DNA of 64,000 bases from CAIRDP01 sp037134895 (GCA_037134895.1 JBAXLI010000015.1:3073-67072); one strand, 5' to 3'; shown: positions 9,066 to 16,787, counted from the stretch's first letter. The notes: generated from the letters alone by a model not told the origin. Program-made: numbers and translations.

Positions 9066-9730
9066 AAATCACACCTTGCCTGGTTGAAAACCCCGGTATC
9101 AAGATCCATTATGCTCAGGAAACGCCGGTGCCCTGCGCCTGTATCCATCATGAACACATTCGAAAGCCTTGCAGGCTCATCCTTGAAAATAAGCTGGGTT
9201 GGAGAATGTCCGATGTAGATCTCACGGAATTCCTTAAATATCCTGCCATCTTCGTGGTATTTTAATGCATCCTGGTAAAGCGAACGGTTCCAGAGAAGGG
9301 TCCGCTTGTCTCCCTTCTGCTCTTCAAAAGGCCTGTCGCTGTCAAATCCGCCGTGCACGAACAGCCTGTTTTGCTTATCAATATGGTATAGCCGGGCAGT
9401 AGCAAAGAAACCCAAATGACTTTTTGCGGATTGAGGATTTATTTCATAATCCTTGATCGTTGTATGTGCTCCCTGGTAAACCCAGTCGGGAGAGATAAAC
9501 CCAGTCTTCAGGTATTCAGAACACCATAAATCATGGTTCCCCATGATAAAAACCAGGTTTCTGACCTTCATCATCTCATCCACCACCCTGACGGGTTCCG
9601 GCCCCCTGTCGACGAGGTCACCAAGACTTATCAGCCGATCATTCTTATAGTCGAATCTTACCTTGCCGAATAATTCAATAAGTGGTTTGAAATTCCCGTG
9701 AATATCGCCGATTACAAAGGATCGGGGCAT
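9062..9730 (-). CDS. PPP-family metallophosphoesterase (serine/threonine phosphatase or diadenosine-tetraphosphatase type)
   Basis: This 222-residue cytosolic protein has the full set of PPP metal-binding motifs: GDIHGN (8-13), GDLVDRG, MGNHDLW, HGGFD and a late GHSP. These bind a dinuclear metal centre used to hydrolyse phosphoesters. Its size and GDIHG-GDLVDRG-GNHD spacing match PrpA/PrpB-like bacterial serine/threonine phosphatases and symmetric Ap4A hydrolases, which cannot be separated by motif alone. It is transcribed leftward from just beyond the tRNA gene and overlaps the stop of the convergent sensor kinase by 4 bp. Confidence 0.85.
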   Translation of the reverse strand: MPRSFVIGDIHGNFKPLIELFGKVRFDYKNDRLISLGDLVDRGPEPVRVVDEMMKVRNLVFIMGNHDLWCSEYLKTGFISPDWVYQGAHTTIKDYEINPQSAKSHLGFFATARLYHIDKQNRLFVHGGFDSDRPFEEQKGDKRTLLWNRSLYQDALKYHEDGRIFKEFREIYIGHSPTQLIFKDEPARLSNVFMMDTGAGHRRFLSIMDLDTGVFNQARCDF

Positions 9731-9786
9731 AACCAGTGTTTAAGGCGGATGAGGTGACTACTCAAAGAAACCGGGAATTCCGGAGT

Positions 9787-9860
9787 GGGATGTACTGGAT
9801 TCGAACCAGTGACCTCGCGCGTGTGAGGCGCGCGCTCTGAACCGGCTGAGCTAACATCCC
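9787..9860 (-). tRNA. tRNA-Val (anticodon CAC)
   Basis: The reverse complement folds into a standard 74-nt cloverleaf. The acceptor stem is GGGATGT/ACATCCC, the D arm carries GCTC/GAGC, and the anticodon stem is CGCGC/GCGCG with loop CTCACAC (U33, anticodon CAC, reading GUG). The T arm is ACTGG-TTCGAAT-CCAGT. The discriminator base is A and CCA is not encoded, as is common in this phylum. Confidence 0.95.
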
Positions 9861-9905
9861 GGATTGAGGCAAAGATAGAAATTTCCGGGACACGGGTAAA
9901 AAGGT

Positions 9906-9977
9906 GAATGTCGAATATCGAATAAAGAATAACGAATATTGAATGAAAATAATTCAATGTTCAATGTTCAATGTTCA
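9906..9977. repeat. Heptanucleotide-periodic array, inverted halves (GAAT x6 / TTCA x4)
   Basis: GAAT recurs at exactly 7-bp steps (9906, 9913, 9920, 9927, 9934, 9941). TTCA then recurs at 9953, 9960, 9967 and 9974. The two halves are complementary around a ~7-nt loop and can form a hairpin. The right half also encodes the last codons of the reading frame that continues the channel gene. Confidence 0.7.
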
Positions 9978-10206
9978 AAATTTGATATTCAAAGGCTTTC
10001 CTTTGTTCCTCTTCCAGGGGCTCGATCTTTTCGAAGTTTTTCCATTGGAAATTTACCCGACGGCCGTGTTCATCCCAGGAATAAACATTGTCGAACATCC
10101 GACCGAACCTGAATTTTGTTGAATCGTAATACACTGCATGGGCAACCTGTTCGCCTGTGCTGATATCGTTACCGATGAATGCATATTTTACATGCAGAAG
10201 GATTTT
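9961..10206 (-). pseudogene. In-frame continuation of the channel C-terminal domain beyond a TGA stop
   Basis: Downstream of the channel stop (TGA, 10207-10209), the same frame stays open for 81 more codons to a TGA at 9961-9963. The residues include KYAFIGNDISTGEQVAHAV and KFRFGRMFDNVYSWDE. These resemble the last strands of the Kir/IRK cytoplasmic domain, where family members have a G-x-D-x-T-G-x-x-V-x-A segment and then a G-x-x-F-x-D segment. The stop therefore seems to cut one domain in two. Explanations are a nonsense mutation, a base error in the assembly, or stop read-through. The similarity is from memory of the family, not a search. Confidence 0.55.
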
Positions 10207-10800
10207 TCAGTCAAGTGAATCGACCAGGGCCTGCCTCAGCTTTAATGCCGCGGGCTCATCCAGGCAGATATCATAGTATAAAATGCTTTCCATATCAGCC
10301 ATCTCTTCATCGTACCTGAATATCCTGACCCTGGTGTTATCCTGAACGATCCATGCCTCGAATTTTCCTTTCATGTCGATGATAGCTCTGCCTTTGTTTC
10401 CGAGGCGGATTGAAAGAAACCATTTATCCTTCCGCAGACGAATATAAACATGATGGGTAGTAAAGATATCGTCTCTTCTGCGGATGACGAAGTACACAAG
10501 GAAGCCGGAGAAAATTGCCGTGAAGAACAGAGAAGTGAACGCTTCGGTCATAAGGATGAGCCTTCCCGAAGTGGTAAGCGGATATATGTCGCCGTAACCT
10601 ATGGTATGAAAAGAAACGATACTGAAATAAATGGCTTTTTCAAAATCGATGGGTTCGTACACCCTCTGTATTGGCCTGTAAAAACCTATGCTGTTGGTGT
10701 TGTAATACAGGATCGCAAACAGGAATATCAGGCATGTATAAATCACAATGGTTGAGACAAGGAACCAAAGGATCTCACGGGTTTTGGTTGTCAGTTGCAT
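10207..10800 (-). CDS. Two-TM potassium channel with IRK-like cytoplasmic domain, interrupted by an in-frame TGA
   Basis: The frame is open from 10929, but upstream codons lie in repeat DNA; the ATG at 10800 follows a -7 box at 10822-10829 and gives a compact 197-residue product. Membrane helix 1 is ~12-33 and helix 2 ~82-106. Between them is a pore loop with the canonical selectivity filter TIGYGD (66-71). The cytoplasmic part (~110-197) is beta-rich (WFLSIRLGNKGRAIIDMK), like inward-rectifier KirBac channels. Such channels are ~280-300 residues, and adding the downstream in-frame 81 codons brings this one to 279. As written the protein is truncated in the cytoplasmic domain; the pore is intact. 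Read-through, mutation and assembly error cannot be told apart here. Confidence 0.75.
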   Translation of the reverse strand: MQLTTKTREILWFLVSTIVIYTCLIFLFAILYYNTNSIGFYRPIQRVYEPIDFEKAIYFSIVSFHTIGYGDIYPLTTSGRLILMTEAFTSLFFTAIFSGFLVYFVIRRRDDIFTTHHVYIRLRKDKWFLSIRLGNKGRAIIDMKGKFEAWIVQDNTRVRIFRYDEEMADMESILYYDICLDEPAALKLRQALVDSLD

Positions 10801-10821
10801 CTTGAAACTGCTTAGGTATTC

Positions 10822-10829
10822 CAAATATA
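10822..10829 (-). promoter_or_regulatory. Bacteroidota -7 box for the channel gene
   Basis: Minus-strand TATATTTG perfectly matches TAnnTTTG and sits 22 bp upstream of the ATG at 10800, supporting that start. No clear -33 TTG was found because the upstream DNA is heptamer-periodic. Confidence 0.42.
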
Positions 10830-10835
10830 AGAAAA

Positions 10836-10940
10836 AATCGTGAATCGGTTCCTGGTTCCTGGTGCTTGGATATTGGTAAGACTCACGGCCTCCAACATCT
10901 TCTTTTTCACAACATTCGTCATTCGTCATTCGTCATTCGT
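10836..10940. repeat. Two heptanucleotide-periodic arrays between channel and EF-G genes
   Basis: 10836-10877 reads as six consecutive 7-mers (AATCGTG, AATCGGT, TCCTGGT, TCCTGGT, GCTTGGA, TATTGGT). 10913-10940 is four identical copies of CATTCGT. The arrays fill most of the gap between two divergent promoters and end 14 bp before the EF-G -7 box. Confidence 0.7.
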
Positions 10941-10954
10941 AACTAAATTATTTG

Positions 10955-10962
10955 TACCTTTG
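10955..10962 (+). promoter_or_regulatory. Bacteroidota -7 promoter box for EF-G
   Basis: TACCTTTG followed by CACCCC is a perfect TAnnTTTG box 18 bp before the ATG at 10981. It is the best Bacteroidota housekeeping-type -7 box in the window and argues against the longer upstream reading frame. Confidence 0.65.
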
Positions 10963-10980
10963 CACCCCAATTTGAAAATC

Positions 10981-13047
10981 ATGGCTTTAAACAGAGTAAG
11001 AAATATAGGGATTGCCGCTCACATCGACGCAGGCAAGACTACAGTAACAGAACGTATACTTTTTTTCACCGGCGAAACCCGTAAAATGGGAGAGGTGCAT
11101 GACGGTCAGGCAACCATGGACTTCATGAAGCAGGAACAGGAGAGAGGCATCACAATCGCATCTGCAGCTATTTCCTGCACATGGAATAATCATGCGATAA
11201 ACCTTATCGATACCCCGGGCCACGTGGATTTCACCATTGAAGTGGAGCGCTCGCTCCGCGTAATCGACGGTATGGTCGCCGTTTTCTGCGCCGTTGGAGG
11301 CGTTGAGCCCCAGAGTGAAACGGTATGGAACCAGGCCGACCGCTACCGGGTACCACGTATTGCTTTCATCAACAAGATGGATCGCGTTGGTGCCGACTTC
11401 CCTGCAGTCGTCGAACAGATGAACAAATACCTCGATGCCAATGCATTTCCTTTTCAGGTGCAGATGGGCGAAGAAGAACATTTCGACGGCATTATCGACG
11501 TGATCGAGCGCAAGGCATACAGGTTCGAGGAAATGGAGAGGGTTGAGATCCCCATCCCCGAAGATTACAAAACAAAGGTTGAACAGGCCAGGGCAAAAGT
11601 TGTTGAAAAGGTGGCAGAATTCAACGAAGAGATCATGGAGATGTTCTTCGAAGAAAAGGACGTACCTTCAGACCTCCTGAAACGTGCTGCCCGCGAAGCT
11701 ACCCTGAAGCTGCTTATCACTCCCGTGTTCTGCGGTGCTGCATATAAAAACAAAGGCATTCAGCTTATCCTTGATGCCGTGACCGATTACCTTCCTTCCC
11801 CCATCGACAAGGGAGCTGTCACCGGAACCGATCTTGATGATCCTGAAAAACTTCACACCTGCCATCCTTCACCCAAGGAATCTTTTTCGGCACTTGCGTT
11901 CAAACTCATCCATGACCCTTACGTCGGACAGCAGACCTTCACCCGGGTATTTTCAGGCACCCTGAGAAGCGGTATGCAGGTCTATAATTCCACCAAGAAA
12001 AAGCATGAGCGCATAGGCCGTATCATGAAGATCCATGCCAAAGAGAGGGAGGAAGTTGCCGAAGCCGGTCCGGGCGACATTGTAGCTCTTATCGGGCTCA
12101 AACTCACTAAAACAGGGGATACCCTTTGTGCCGATGAACATCGGTTGCTGCTTGAGAACATCCATGTTCCGCCTTCAGTTATTGAATTGAAGATAACACC
12201 TGCTAAGCGTGGGGACCAGTCGAAACTCGGTGAAGCTCTTCATAAGCTGACTACCGAAGATCCTTCATTCAACGTTAGGTATGACGAGGAAACCGAAGAA
12301 ACCGTAATAGCCGGGATGGGCGAACTACACCTCGAAATAATCGTCGACCGGCTTAAACATGAATTTAAAGTCGATGCCATCGTTGGCGAGCCTTCTGTTG
12401 CATTCCGCGAAACCATTACCATGGAAGTCGAATCCAACCACAGGCATGTAAAGCAGACCGGGGGCAAAGGTCAGTTCGCACATACCGTTATGCGCATAGA
12501 ACCGAATCCCGGCAAGGGCTTCGAATTTGTCGAACACATCAAAGGCGGTGCGATCCCTGCAGAATTTATCACTTCGGTAAGGAAAGGTCTCGAAAAGAGC
12601 CTTGAAAAAGGGATCATGGCTGGCTACCCGGTTGTAGACGTACGTGTAACCCTTCTCGACGGAAGTTTCCATGCAGTCGACTCATCCGATATGGCTTTCC
12701 AGACCTGTGCAGCAGTAGGCTTCAAGCAGGGATTCATGAAAGCCAGTCCCATTCTTCTCGAGCCTATCATGAAGGTAGAAGTGAATACCCCCGACGAATA
12801 CATCGGCGATATCGTAGGCAACCTAAACCGCCGCCGCGGAAAGATCGAAGGCATGCGCCGCTACCGGAAAGGATCGCAGAAGATCAACGTATTTGTCCCG
12901 CTTATGGAAATGTTCGGTTATTCTAACCAGCTGCGCAATGTATCCTCGGGCCGGGCCAACTACGCTATGGAATTCTACCAGTATCAGCCGTTGCCGAAAG
13001 CAACACAAGAGGAAATTCTGAAGAAGATTGCAGCGGAGAAGAAATAA
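10981..13047 (+). CDS. fusA: Elongation factor G
   Basis: The chosen start is the ATG at 10981, just after a strong -7 box; the open frame upstream is non-coding repeat DNA. The 688-residue product is a complete EF-G. The P-loop is AHIDAGKTT (13-21), switch I contains QERGITIASAA, G3 is DTPGHVDF and G4 is NKMD. A G' insertion and domains II-V follow, ending in domain V with YQPLPKATQEEI. The family catalyses GTP-driven ribosomal translocation. All GTPase motifs are intact, unlike the GTPase-deficient EF-G2 paralogue described in Bacteroides. The gene is not next to rpsL, rpsG or tuf, so whether this is the main EF-G or a second copy cannot be decided from the window. The symbol is for the family. 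Confidence 0.9.
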   Translation: MALNRVRNIGIAAHIDAGKTTVTERILFFTGETRKMGEVHDGQATMDFMKQEQERGITIASAAISCTWNNHAINLIDTPGHVDFTIEVERSLRVIDGMVAVFCAVGGVEPQSETVWNQADRYRVPRIAFINKMDRVGADFPAVVEQMNKYLDANAFPFQVQMGEEEHFDGIIDVIERKAYRFEEMERVEIPIPEDYKTKVEQARAKVVEKVAEFNEEIMEMFFEEKDVPSDLLKRAAREATLKLLITPVFCGAAYKNKGIQLILDAVTDYLPSPIDKGAVTGTDLDDPEKLHTCHPSPKESFSALAFKLIHDPYVGQQTFTRVFSGTLRSGMQVYNSTKKKHERIGRIMKIHAKEREEVAEAGPGDIVALIGLKLTKTGDTLCADEHRLLLENIHVPPSVIELKITPAKRGDQSKLGEALHKLTTEDPSFNVRYDEETEETVIAGMGELHLEIIVDRLKHEFKVDAIVGEPSVAFRETITMEVESNHRHVKQTGGKGQFAHTVMRIEPNPGKGFEFVEHIKGGAIPAEFITSVRKGLEKSLEKGIMAGYPVVDVRVTLLDGSFHAVDSSDMAFQTCAAVGFKQGFMKASPILLEPIMKVEVNTPDEYIGDIVGNLNRRRGKIEGMRRYRKGSQKINVFVPLMEMFGYSNQLRNVSSGRANYAMEFYQYQPLPKATQEEILKKIAAEKK

Positions 13048-13086
13048 TAGTTATCCGGCATTCGTTTGGATAGAAACAAAAAACAT

Positions 13087-14109
13087 ATGCGTTACAATAT
13101 ATTAGGAAACACAGGGGTCCTGGTATCAGAACTCTGTTTGGGAGCCATGACTTTTGGCGGAAGGGGTTTCTGGACCAATATCGGCAAACTTCCGCAGGAA
13201 GAAGTCACGAACCTCGTTAAGATCGCTGTTGAGAACGGCATCAATTTCATAGATACGGCGAACGTATATTCCGAAGGACTCTCAGAGATCATGCTGGGCC
13301 AGGCGCTGAAAGACCTTGGCATCAACCGACAGGATATCTTCATTGCCACCAAGGTAAGGGGACGGATGGGCGAAGGTGTAAACCAGGTAGGCTTGTCAAG
13401 GCTGCATATTCAGTACAGTGTGAATGACAGTCTGCAGAGGCTTGGCCTTGACCATATCGACCTGCTTTATATTCACGGCGTTGACCCTGCGACCTCTCTG
13501 GAAGACACCATGCGCGGACTCGAAGAGGTGGTTCAGTCGGGAAAGGTGCGTTACCTTGGCATCAGCAATCATCCTGCCTGGATGGTCGTAAAAGCCAATG
13601 CCATCGCTTCCGCCATGGGATGGAATAAATTCGTCGCCCTTCAGAATTATTACAGTATCGCAGGCCGCGATATCGAACGGGAGATCGTTCCCATGGCTGT
13701 TTCAGAAAACCTGGGCATCATGCCATGGAGCCCACTCGCAGGAGGATTCCTTTCGGGCAAATTCACAAGGGAAACTCAAAAAGCCGGGAACAGCCGCAGG
13801 GACGATTTCGATTTTCCGCCGGTAAATAAAGAAAAAGCCTACGATATCATTGAAGTGATGCAGGAGATTGCATCAGGGTACAATGTCAGCGTCGCAAGAA
13901 TTGCTCTCGCCTGGATGCTCCGCAAGAAAGGAATTACCAGCATTATCATCGGCGCCAAAAATGAAAACCAGTTACGGGAAAACATTGCTTCAACAACATT
14001 ATCGCTGACTGCGGATGAGATGTCCCGTCTCGACGCTGTAAGTGAATTAAGCAAGGAATATCCCGGGTGGATGGTCGAACGCCAGGCGGACGGTCGCTTA
14101 CCGAAGTAA
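13087..14109 (+). CDS. Aldo/keto reductase
   Basis: The ATG at 13087 was chosen because the protein then begins MRYNILGNTGVLVSELCLG, the usual first strand of the family; the frame itself opens at 13066. It is 340 residues long. The catalytic tetrad is present: Asp56 and Tyr61 in FIDTANVYSEG, Lys89 in IATKVRG and His130 in LLYIHGVD. The C-terminal NADPH-binding signature is IIGAKNENQLREN. It resembles YajO/YccK-like reductases that act on aldehydes or sugars with NADPH; the substrate is unknown. It lies 39 bp downstream of EF-G on the same strand and may be read through from the EF-G promoter. It is followed by a large inverted-repeat element. Confidence 0.9.
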   Translation: MRYNILGNTGVLVSELCLGAMTFGGRGFWTNIGKLPQEEVTNLVKIAVENGINFIDTANVYSEGLSEIMLGQALKDLGINRQDIFIATKVRGRMGEGVNQVGLSRLHIQYSVNDSLQRLGLDHIDLLYIHGVDPATSLEDTMRGLEEVVQSGKVRYLGISNHPAWMVVKANAIASAMGWNKFVALQNYYSIAGRDIEREIVPMAVSENLGIMPWSPLAGGFLSGKFTRETQKAGNSRRDDFDFPPVNKEKAYDIIEVMQEIASGYNVSVARIALAWMLRKKGITSIIIGAKNENQLRENIASTTLSLTADEMSRLDAVSELSKEYPGWMVERQADGRLPK

Positions 14110-14110
14110 C

Positions 14111-14303
14111 CGTGAGCCATGAGTCGTGAGCAGGATCACGAATCACGATTTTTTCTTCGCAGCACCATTGCCATGACTGCTACGGTCTAAATGAGCTCAC
14201 CATTTGTTTTCCCTTAGTTTTAATTCAAATCTCTGTTCGCTCATGTAGCCCTGAGGCAGCCCTGGCAAGGTGCTGCGAATTACTCACGGCTCACGGCTCA
14301 CGA
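14111..14303. repeat. 193-bp compound inverted-repeat element with heptamer-periodic ends
   Basis: Outer arms are 7-bp-periodic (CGTGAGC, CATGAGT, CGTGAGC on the left; TCACGGC, TCACGGC, TCACGAT on the right) and complementary to one another. Inside them, 14156-14173 and 14263-14279 are 17-bp inverted repeats with one extra A on the left. Inside those, GCTAC...ATGAGC pairs with GCTCATGTAGC. The element fills the gap between two convergent genes, and its right end supplies the stop codon of the MFS gene. It could be a bidirectional terminator, a structured RNA or a small non-coding mobile element. Confidence 0.6.
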
Positions 14304-15452
14304 TTTACGCAGGCTGTACAAACCAACTCCAAACAGATATACCATACACCCGATCAGGACATAGATGCCGGCGATCACAGAACTGACGTCGGTGACCCAG
14401 CCGATTAAGAGAGGGATTACAGCTCCGCCGCTGATGGCGCTCATCATGAGGCCTGAGATTTCGTTGGTACGGTCAGGGTATCTTTCAACAGCAATCGAGA
14501 AAACAAGGGGCCAGATATTGGCTACGAACATCCCTACAAGAAAAACAAGAACCCAGGCTGCGGCAGCCGATGGAATTGCGATCATTGCCAGCAACGCAAG
14601 AATTCCGAGAAAGGAAGTCCCCATCAGGAATTTCCTTGACGACATTTTTGTGAGCATGATAGCGCCTGCAAAAGTTCCAAGCATACGTCCGAAGAAATAA
14701 ACGCTTCGTCCCGATTCAGCTGCAGTCTGTTCGATACCGAAATGTTTGATCAGGATCTGTCCGGAGTTTGAATTGAAACCCACGTCAACCCCGACAACAA
14801 CGAAGATCGCAAGAACCATAAGGAATATAAAACCATTGCCCAGCAGGCTGAATGCCGATCCGAAGGTTACATTGACAGATTCCAGCTTCCGCTCATCCAC
14901 TTTGGTCATTCCCAGCCATACTGCAGTAAGTATGGAAACAATCCCGAAGACCAGGAACAGAAGCTTCCAATCGCCGAATTTCAGGGCGAAATAACCGGCA
15001 AGAGGAGCACCTATCATGGAGCCTATGGCCTTGATAAATTGTGAAAAACTCAGGAAACTCGAAGCCCGGTTTGAAGGCACCACATCCACGATCAGGGGAT
15101 TTGCCGAGACCTGAACGATGGTGTTACCAATCCCAAGCAATGCAAACCCGAAGAGTACCATAGAGAACGAGTAGATGAAGAACGGGACCAGCAATCCGCA
15201 GGCAGTTACAAGAATACCGATGTTCAGCATATTGCGTTTACCTATCCTTGCCTGCATGATGCCAACCGGGACCGAGAGCAGCAGAAACCAGAGAAAGGCT
15301 GCTGAGGGGATCAATTGTCCGAGGGTGGCGCTCAGGCTCATGTCTTTGCTTACGCGGTCAACGCCAATTCCGACCAGGTCAACGAAACTCATGACGACAA
15401 AAGCCATCAGCACCGGCAGCAGTTTGGGGATATTCACTTTTTTTGTTTCCAT
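14298..15452 (-). CDS. MFS transporter, FHS (fucose/glucose/galactose) type
   Basis: The protein is 384 residues from the ATG at 15452. The frame continues to 15485, but a -7 box at 15483-15490 overlaps that start, so the internal ATG is preferred. Twelve hydrophobic segments are visible. The N-terminal half has VPVGIMQARIGKRN and GNTIVQVSANPLI, typical of the fucose/galactose:proton symporter branch, which has NPLI-like motifs in this helix. The second half contains WPLVFSIAVERYPDRTNEISG, also typical of that branch. Likely role: proton-coupled sugar uptake across the inner membrane; the sugar is unknown. Its last codons lie in the inverted-repeat element that separates it from the convergent aldo/keto reductase. 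Confidence 0.8.
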   Translation of the reverse strand: METKKVNIPKLLPVLMAFVVMSFVDLVGIGVDRVSKDMSLSATLGQLIPSAAFLWFLLLSVPVGIMQARIGKRNMLNIGILVTACGLLVPFFIYSFSMVLFGFALLGIGNTIVQVSANPLIVDVVPSNRASSFLSFSQFIKAIGSMIGAPLAGYFALKFGDWKLLFLVFGIVSILTAVWLGMTKVDERKLESVNVTFGSAFSLLGNGFIFLMVLAIFVVVGVDVGFNSNSGQILIKHFGIEQTAAESGRSVYFFGRMLGTFAGAIMLTKMSSRKFLMGTSFLGILALLAMIAIPSAAAAWVLVFLVGMFVANIWPLVFSIAVERYPDRTNEISGLMMSAISGGAVIPLLIGWVTDVSSVIAGIYVLIGCMVYLFGVGLYSLRKS

Positions 15453-15482
15453 GAAATTTTTGTTAGGGTGATCAATGAATGG

Positions 15483-15490
15483 CAAATATA
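15483..15490 (-). promoter_or_regulatory. Bacteroidota -7 box for the MFS gene
   Basis: Minus-strand TATATTTG (perfect TAnnTTTG) lies 31 bp upstream of the ATG at 15452. It sits just downstream of a terminator for the preceding gene, which makes an independent promoter sensible. Confidence 0.5.
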
Positions 15491-15511
15491 TAAAACTCCA
15501 CCGACAGGAAT

Positions 15512-15543
15512 AAAAAAAAGCTGCCTCCCCAAAGGAAGGCAGC
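15512..15543 (-). terminator. Rho-independent terminator after the small exported-protein gene
   Basis: On the minus strand a GC-rich hairpin (GCTGCCT paired with AGGCAGC, extended by CC/GG, 15520-15543) is followed directly by a run of eight T (15512-15519). It lies 43 bp after the stop of the 15586-15936 gene. Confidence 0.8.
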
Positions 15544-15585
15544 CATCAAGCAATCAAGTCAACTAATCAACGTATGACGTCTGAA

Positions 15586-15936
15586 CTAAATCAGGCGAAA
15601 AGACAGTTTAATGCGGTAATACTGGTTCAGCGGGCTTTCAAGTTTGGTGAATTTGATCTGTGCAAGCTGATCCTTGATATAGTCCGAAAGCTCTTCGTTG
15701 CTGCTGATGATGCGCTTGACGAGCAATTTGCCTTCGGTAGTTACGGTGAACAATACATCTGCGCAGCAAAGATTATCCTGGACTTTAATATATCCCGGAT
15801 GTTTTACCTGGTGCTGTATGGCTTCCCTGATTGTAGCTGCGGTATCTTTAATGGTTTTCCCGGCGAAGGACGAGCCTCCCAGGATCAGAAGGGTGGTCAG
15901 AATGAGAATGAATTTTGAAAAGGTTTGCGGTTTCAT
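15586..15936 (-). CDS. Small exported protein, TonB-C-terminal-like fold
   Basis: This is a 116-residue protein with an N-terminal signal peptide (residues 1-25, cleavage near SSFAG). The mature part is IREAIQHQVKHPGYIKVQD, then CCADVLFTVTTEGKLLVKRI, then a helix and final strands. The alpha-beta-beta-alpha-beta order and the V-x-F-x-V/I-x-x-x-G-K/R core resemble the TonB C-terminal/TolA-III fold found in many tiny periplasmic proteins of Bacteroidota. There is no membrane anchor or proline-rich arm, so it is not a working TonB. Function unknown. It has its own promoter far upstream (16047-16078), a ~110-nt leader and its own terminator. Confidence 0.6.
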   Translation of the reverse strand: MKPQTFSKFILILTTLLILGGSSFAGKTIKDTAATIREAIQHQVKHPGYIKVQDNLCCADVLFTVTTEGKLLVKRIISSNEELSDYIKDQLAQIKFTKLESPLNQYYRIKLSFRLI

Positions 15937-16046
15937 GGTTGGTTCCTCCGATATATGTTGTGTGATATATGAGTCGTTTAATTTTTGGAAATGTTACAAT
16001 GTTTTAAATATTTAACACATGTTTAACATTTCCTTAAGTATTGAAA

Positions 16047-16078
16047 CAAAGATAATTCCATGCAAGTATCAGATCAAA
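16047..16078 (-). promoter_or_regulatory. Full Bacteroidota -33/-7 promoter for the small exported-protein gene
   Basis: Minus-strand TTTG (16075-16078), a 20-bp spacer and TATCTTTG (16047-16054) match both consensus boxes. The resulting ~105-nt leader contains a 9-bp inverted repeat GGAAATGTT/AACATTTCC (15987-15995 and 16025-16033), which could be a structured leader or an operator. Confidence 0.55.
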
Positions 16079-16122
16079 AACCAATCGGTATTTTGATAGA
16101 AAGGAGTTGTAGGATTCAACTT

Positions 16123-16179
16123 ATCGTCGCCCAAATCGTTAGGATGATATAATGGCAGGGGAAATCGTCGCCGAAATCG
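16123..16179. repeat. Pair of 16-bp direct repeats, 41 bp apart
   Basis: ATCGTCGCCCAAATCG (16123-16138) recurs with one mismatch at 16164-16179. The 41-bp step is about four helical turns, so a pair of regulator sites upstream of the lipoprotein gene (16288) is possible. Nothing else is recognised between 15937 and 16287 apart from the promoter noted above. Confidence 0.4.
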
Positions 16180-16287
16180 CTTTTTTAATGTGTGAAATTC
16201 AGCAGGCCTCAAAAGAAAGGCGATGGATATATAAAATGATTTTATTACTTTGTAGTCGGATTCTGAGCAATCATAAAATCAAACCAT

Positions 16288-16722
16288 ATGAAAAAGTCAT
16301 TCCTGATTATTCTGATCGCCGCGCTGGCACTGGGCTCAACGGCAATTGTATCATGTAAAAAGAAAACAAATGACCCTACCTATCCTCAGTTGGTAGGAGC
16401 ATGGAAAGGGACTACCAATCAGAACATTCCCATCGAGGTTGATGTAGCCAATAACGACGGAGACCTTTATGTGACCTATGTCAACATGAAATGGTCGCAC
16501 TCTGCCGGAGATACGGCATCAGTTACCAGGTATGCGAGTACAGGATTATACCAGATGTCAGGAACCACGTTTTATATTTTCCTGGATGGCACTGCCCCGA
16601 ACCAGACGACTATCGGCGGCACTTATAAGCTCGACACTCTGAAGCTTGTAGGGACTTTCATCGGGTATTCGGGCAATCCGCCTGTGGCGACCTCAGGAAC
16701 CTATACCGCGACCAAACAGTAA
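16288..16722 (+). CDS. Small lipoprotein, beta-rich, function unknown
   Basis: This 144-residue protein has a signal peptide ending in lipobox IVSC (Cys23) followed by KKK. The Lys-rich +2 region and lack of Asp fit an outer-membrane-directed lipoprotein. The mature domain (residues ~32-144) starts LVGAWKGTTNQNIPIEVDV and continues as seven or so alternating strands with G-T-Y endings (GGTYKLDTLKLVGTF, then SGTYTATKQ). This looks like a small lipocalin/META-like barrel of the kind annotated as extracellular ligand-binding in Bacteroidota. No catalytic residue is apparent. It is a single gene facing the M64 peptidase tail to tail. Confidence 0.65.
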   Translation: MKKSFLIILIAALALGSTAIVSCKKKTNDPTYPQLVGAWKGTTNQNIPIEVDVANNDGDLYVTYVNMKWSHSAGDTASVTRYASTGLYQMSGTTFYIFLDGTAPNQTTIGGTYKLDTLKLVGTFIGYSGNPPVATSGTYTATKQ

Positions 16723-16742
16723 TCCCTGAGCGTCGAGGTTTT

Positions 16743-16768
16743 TGGAAGGTTTTATAATGATCCTTCCA
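16743..16768. terminator. Weak hairpin between two convergent genes
   Basis: TGGAAGG (16743-16749) pairs with CCTTCCA (16762-16768) across a 12-nt AT-rich loop, between the stops of the lipoprotein gene and the M64 peptidase gene. There is no strong T-tract on either side, so termination is only a guess. Confidence 0.25.
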
Positions 16769-16787
16769 CTGTAAAATGAGTATGTGG

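Noticed and set aside
10840..10980. Longer N-terminus for EF-G starting at 10840
   Set aside because: It runs through heptamer repeats and a strong -7 box, and EF-G proteins begin with the equivalent of MALNRVRNIG.
15544..15575. Possible further heptamer array (repeated TCAA)
   Set aside because: Spacing of the repeats is 8, 5 and 8 bp, not 7.
16152..16358. Short plus-strand frame before the lipoprotein gene
   Set aside because: It overlaps the lipoprotein signal peptide in another frame and has no family features.
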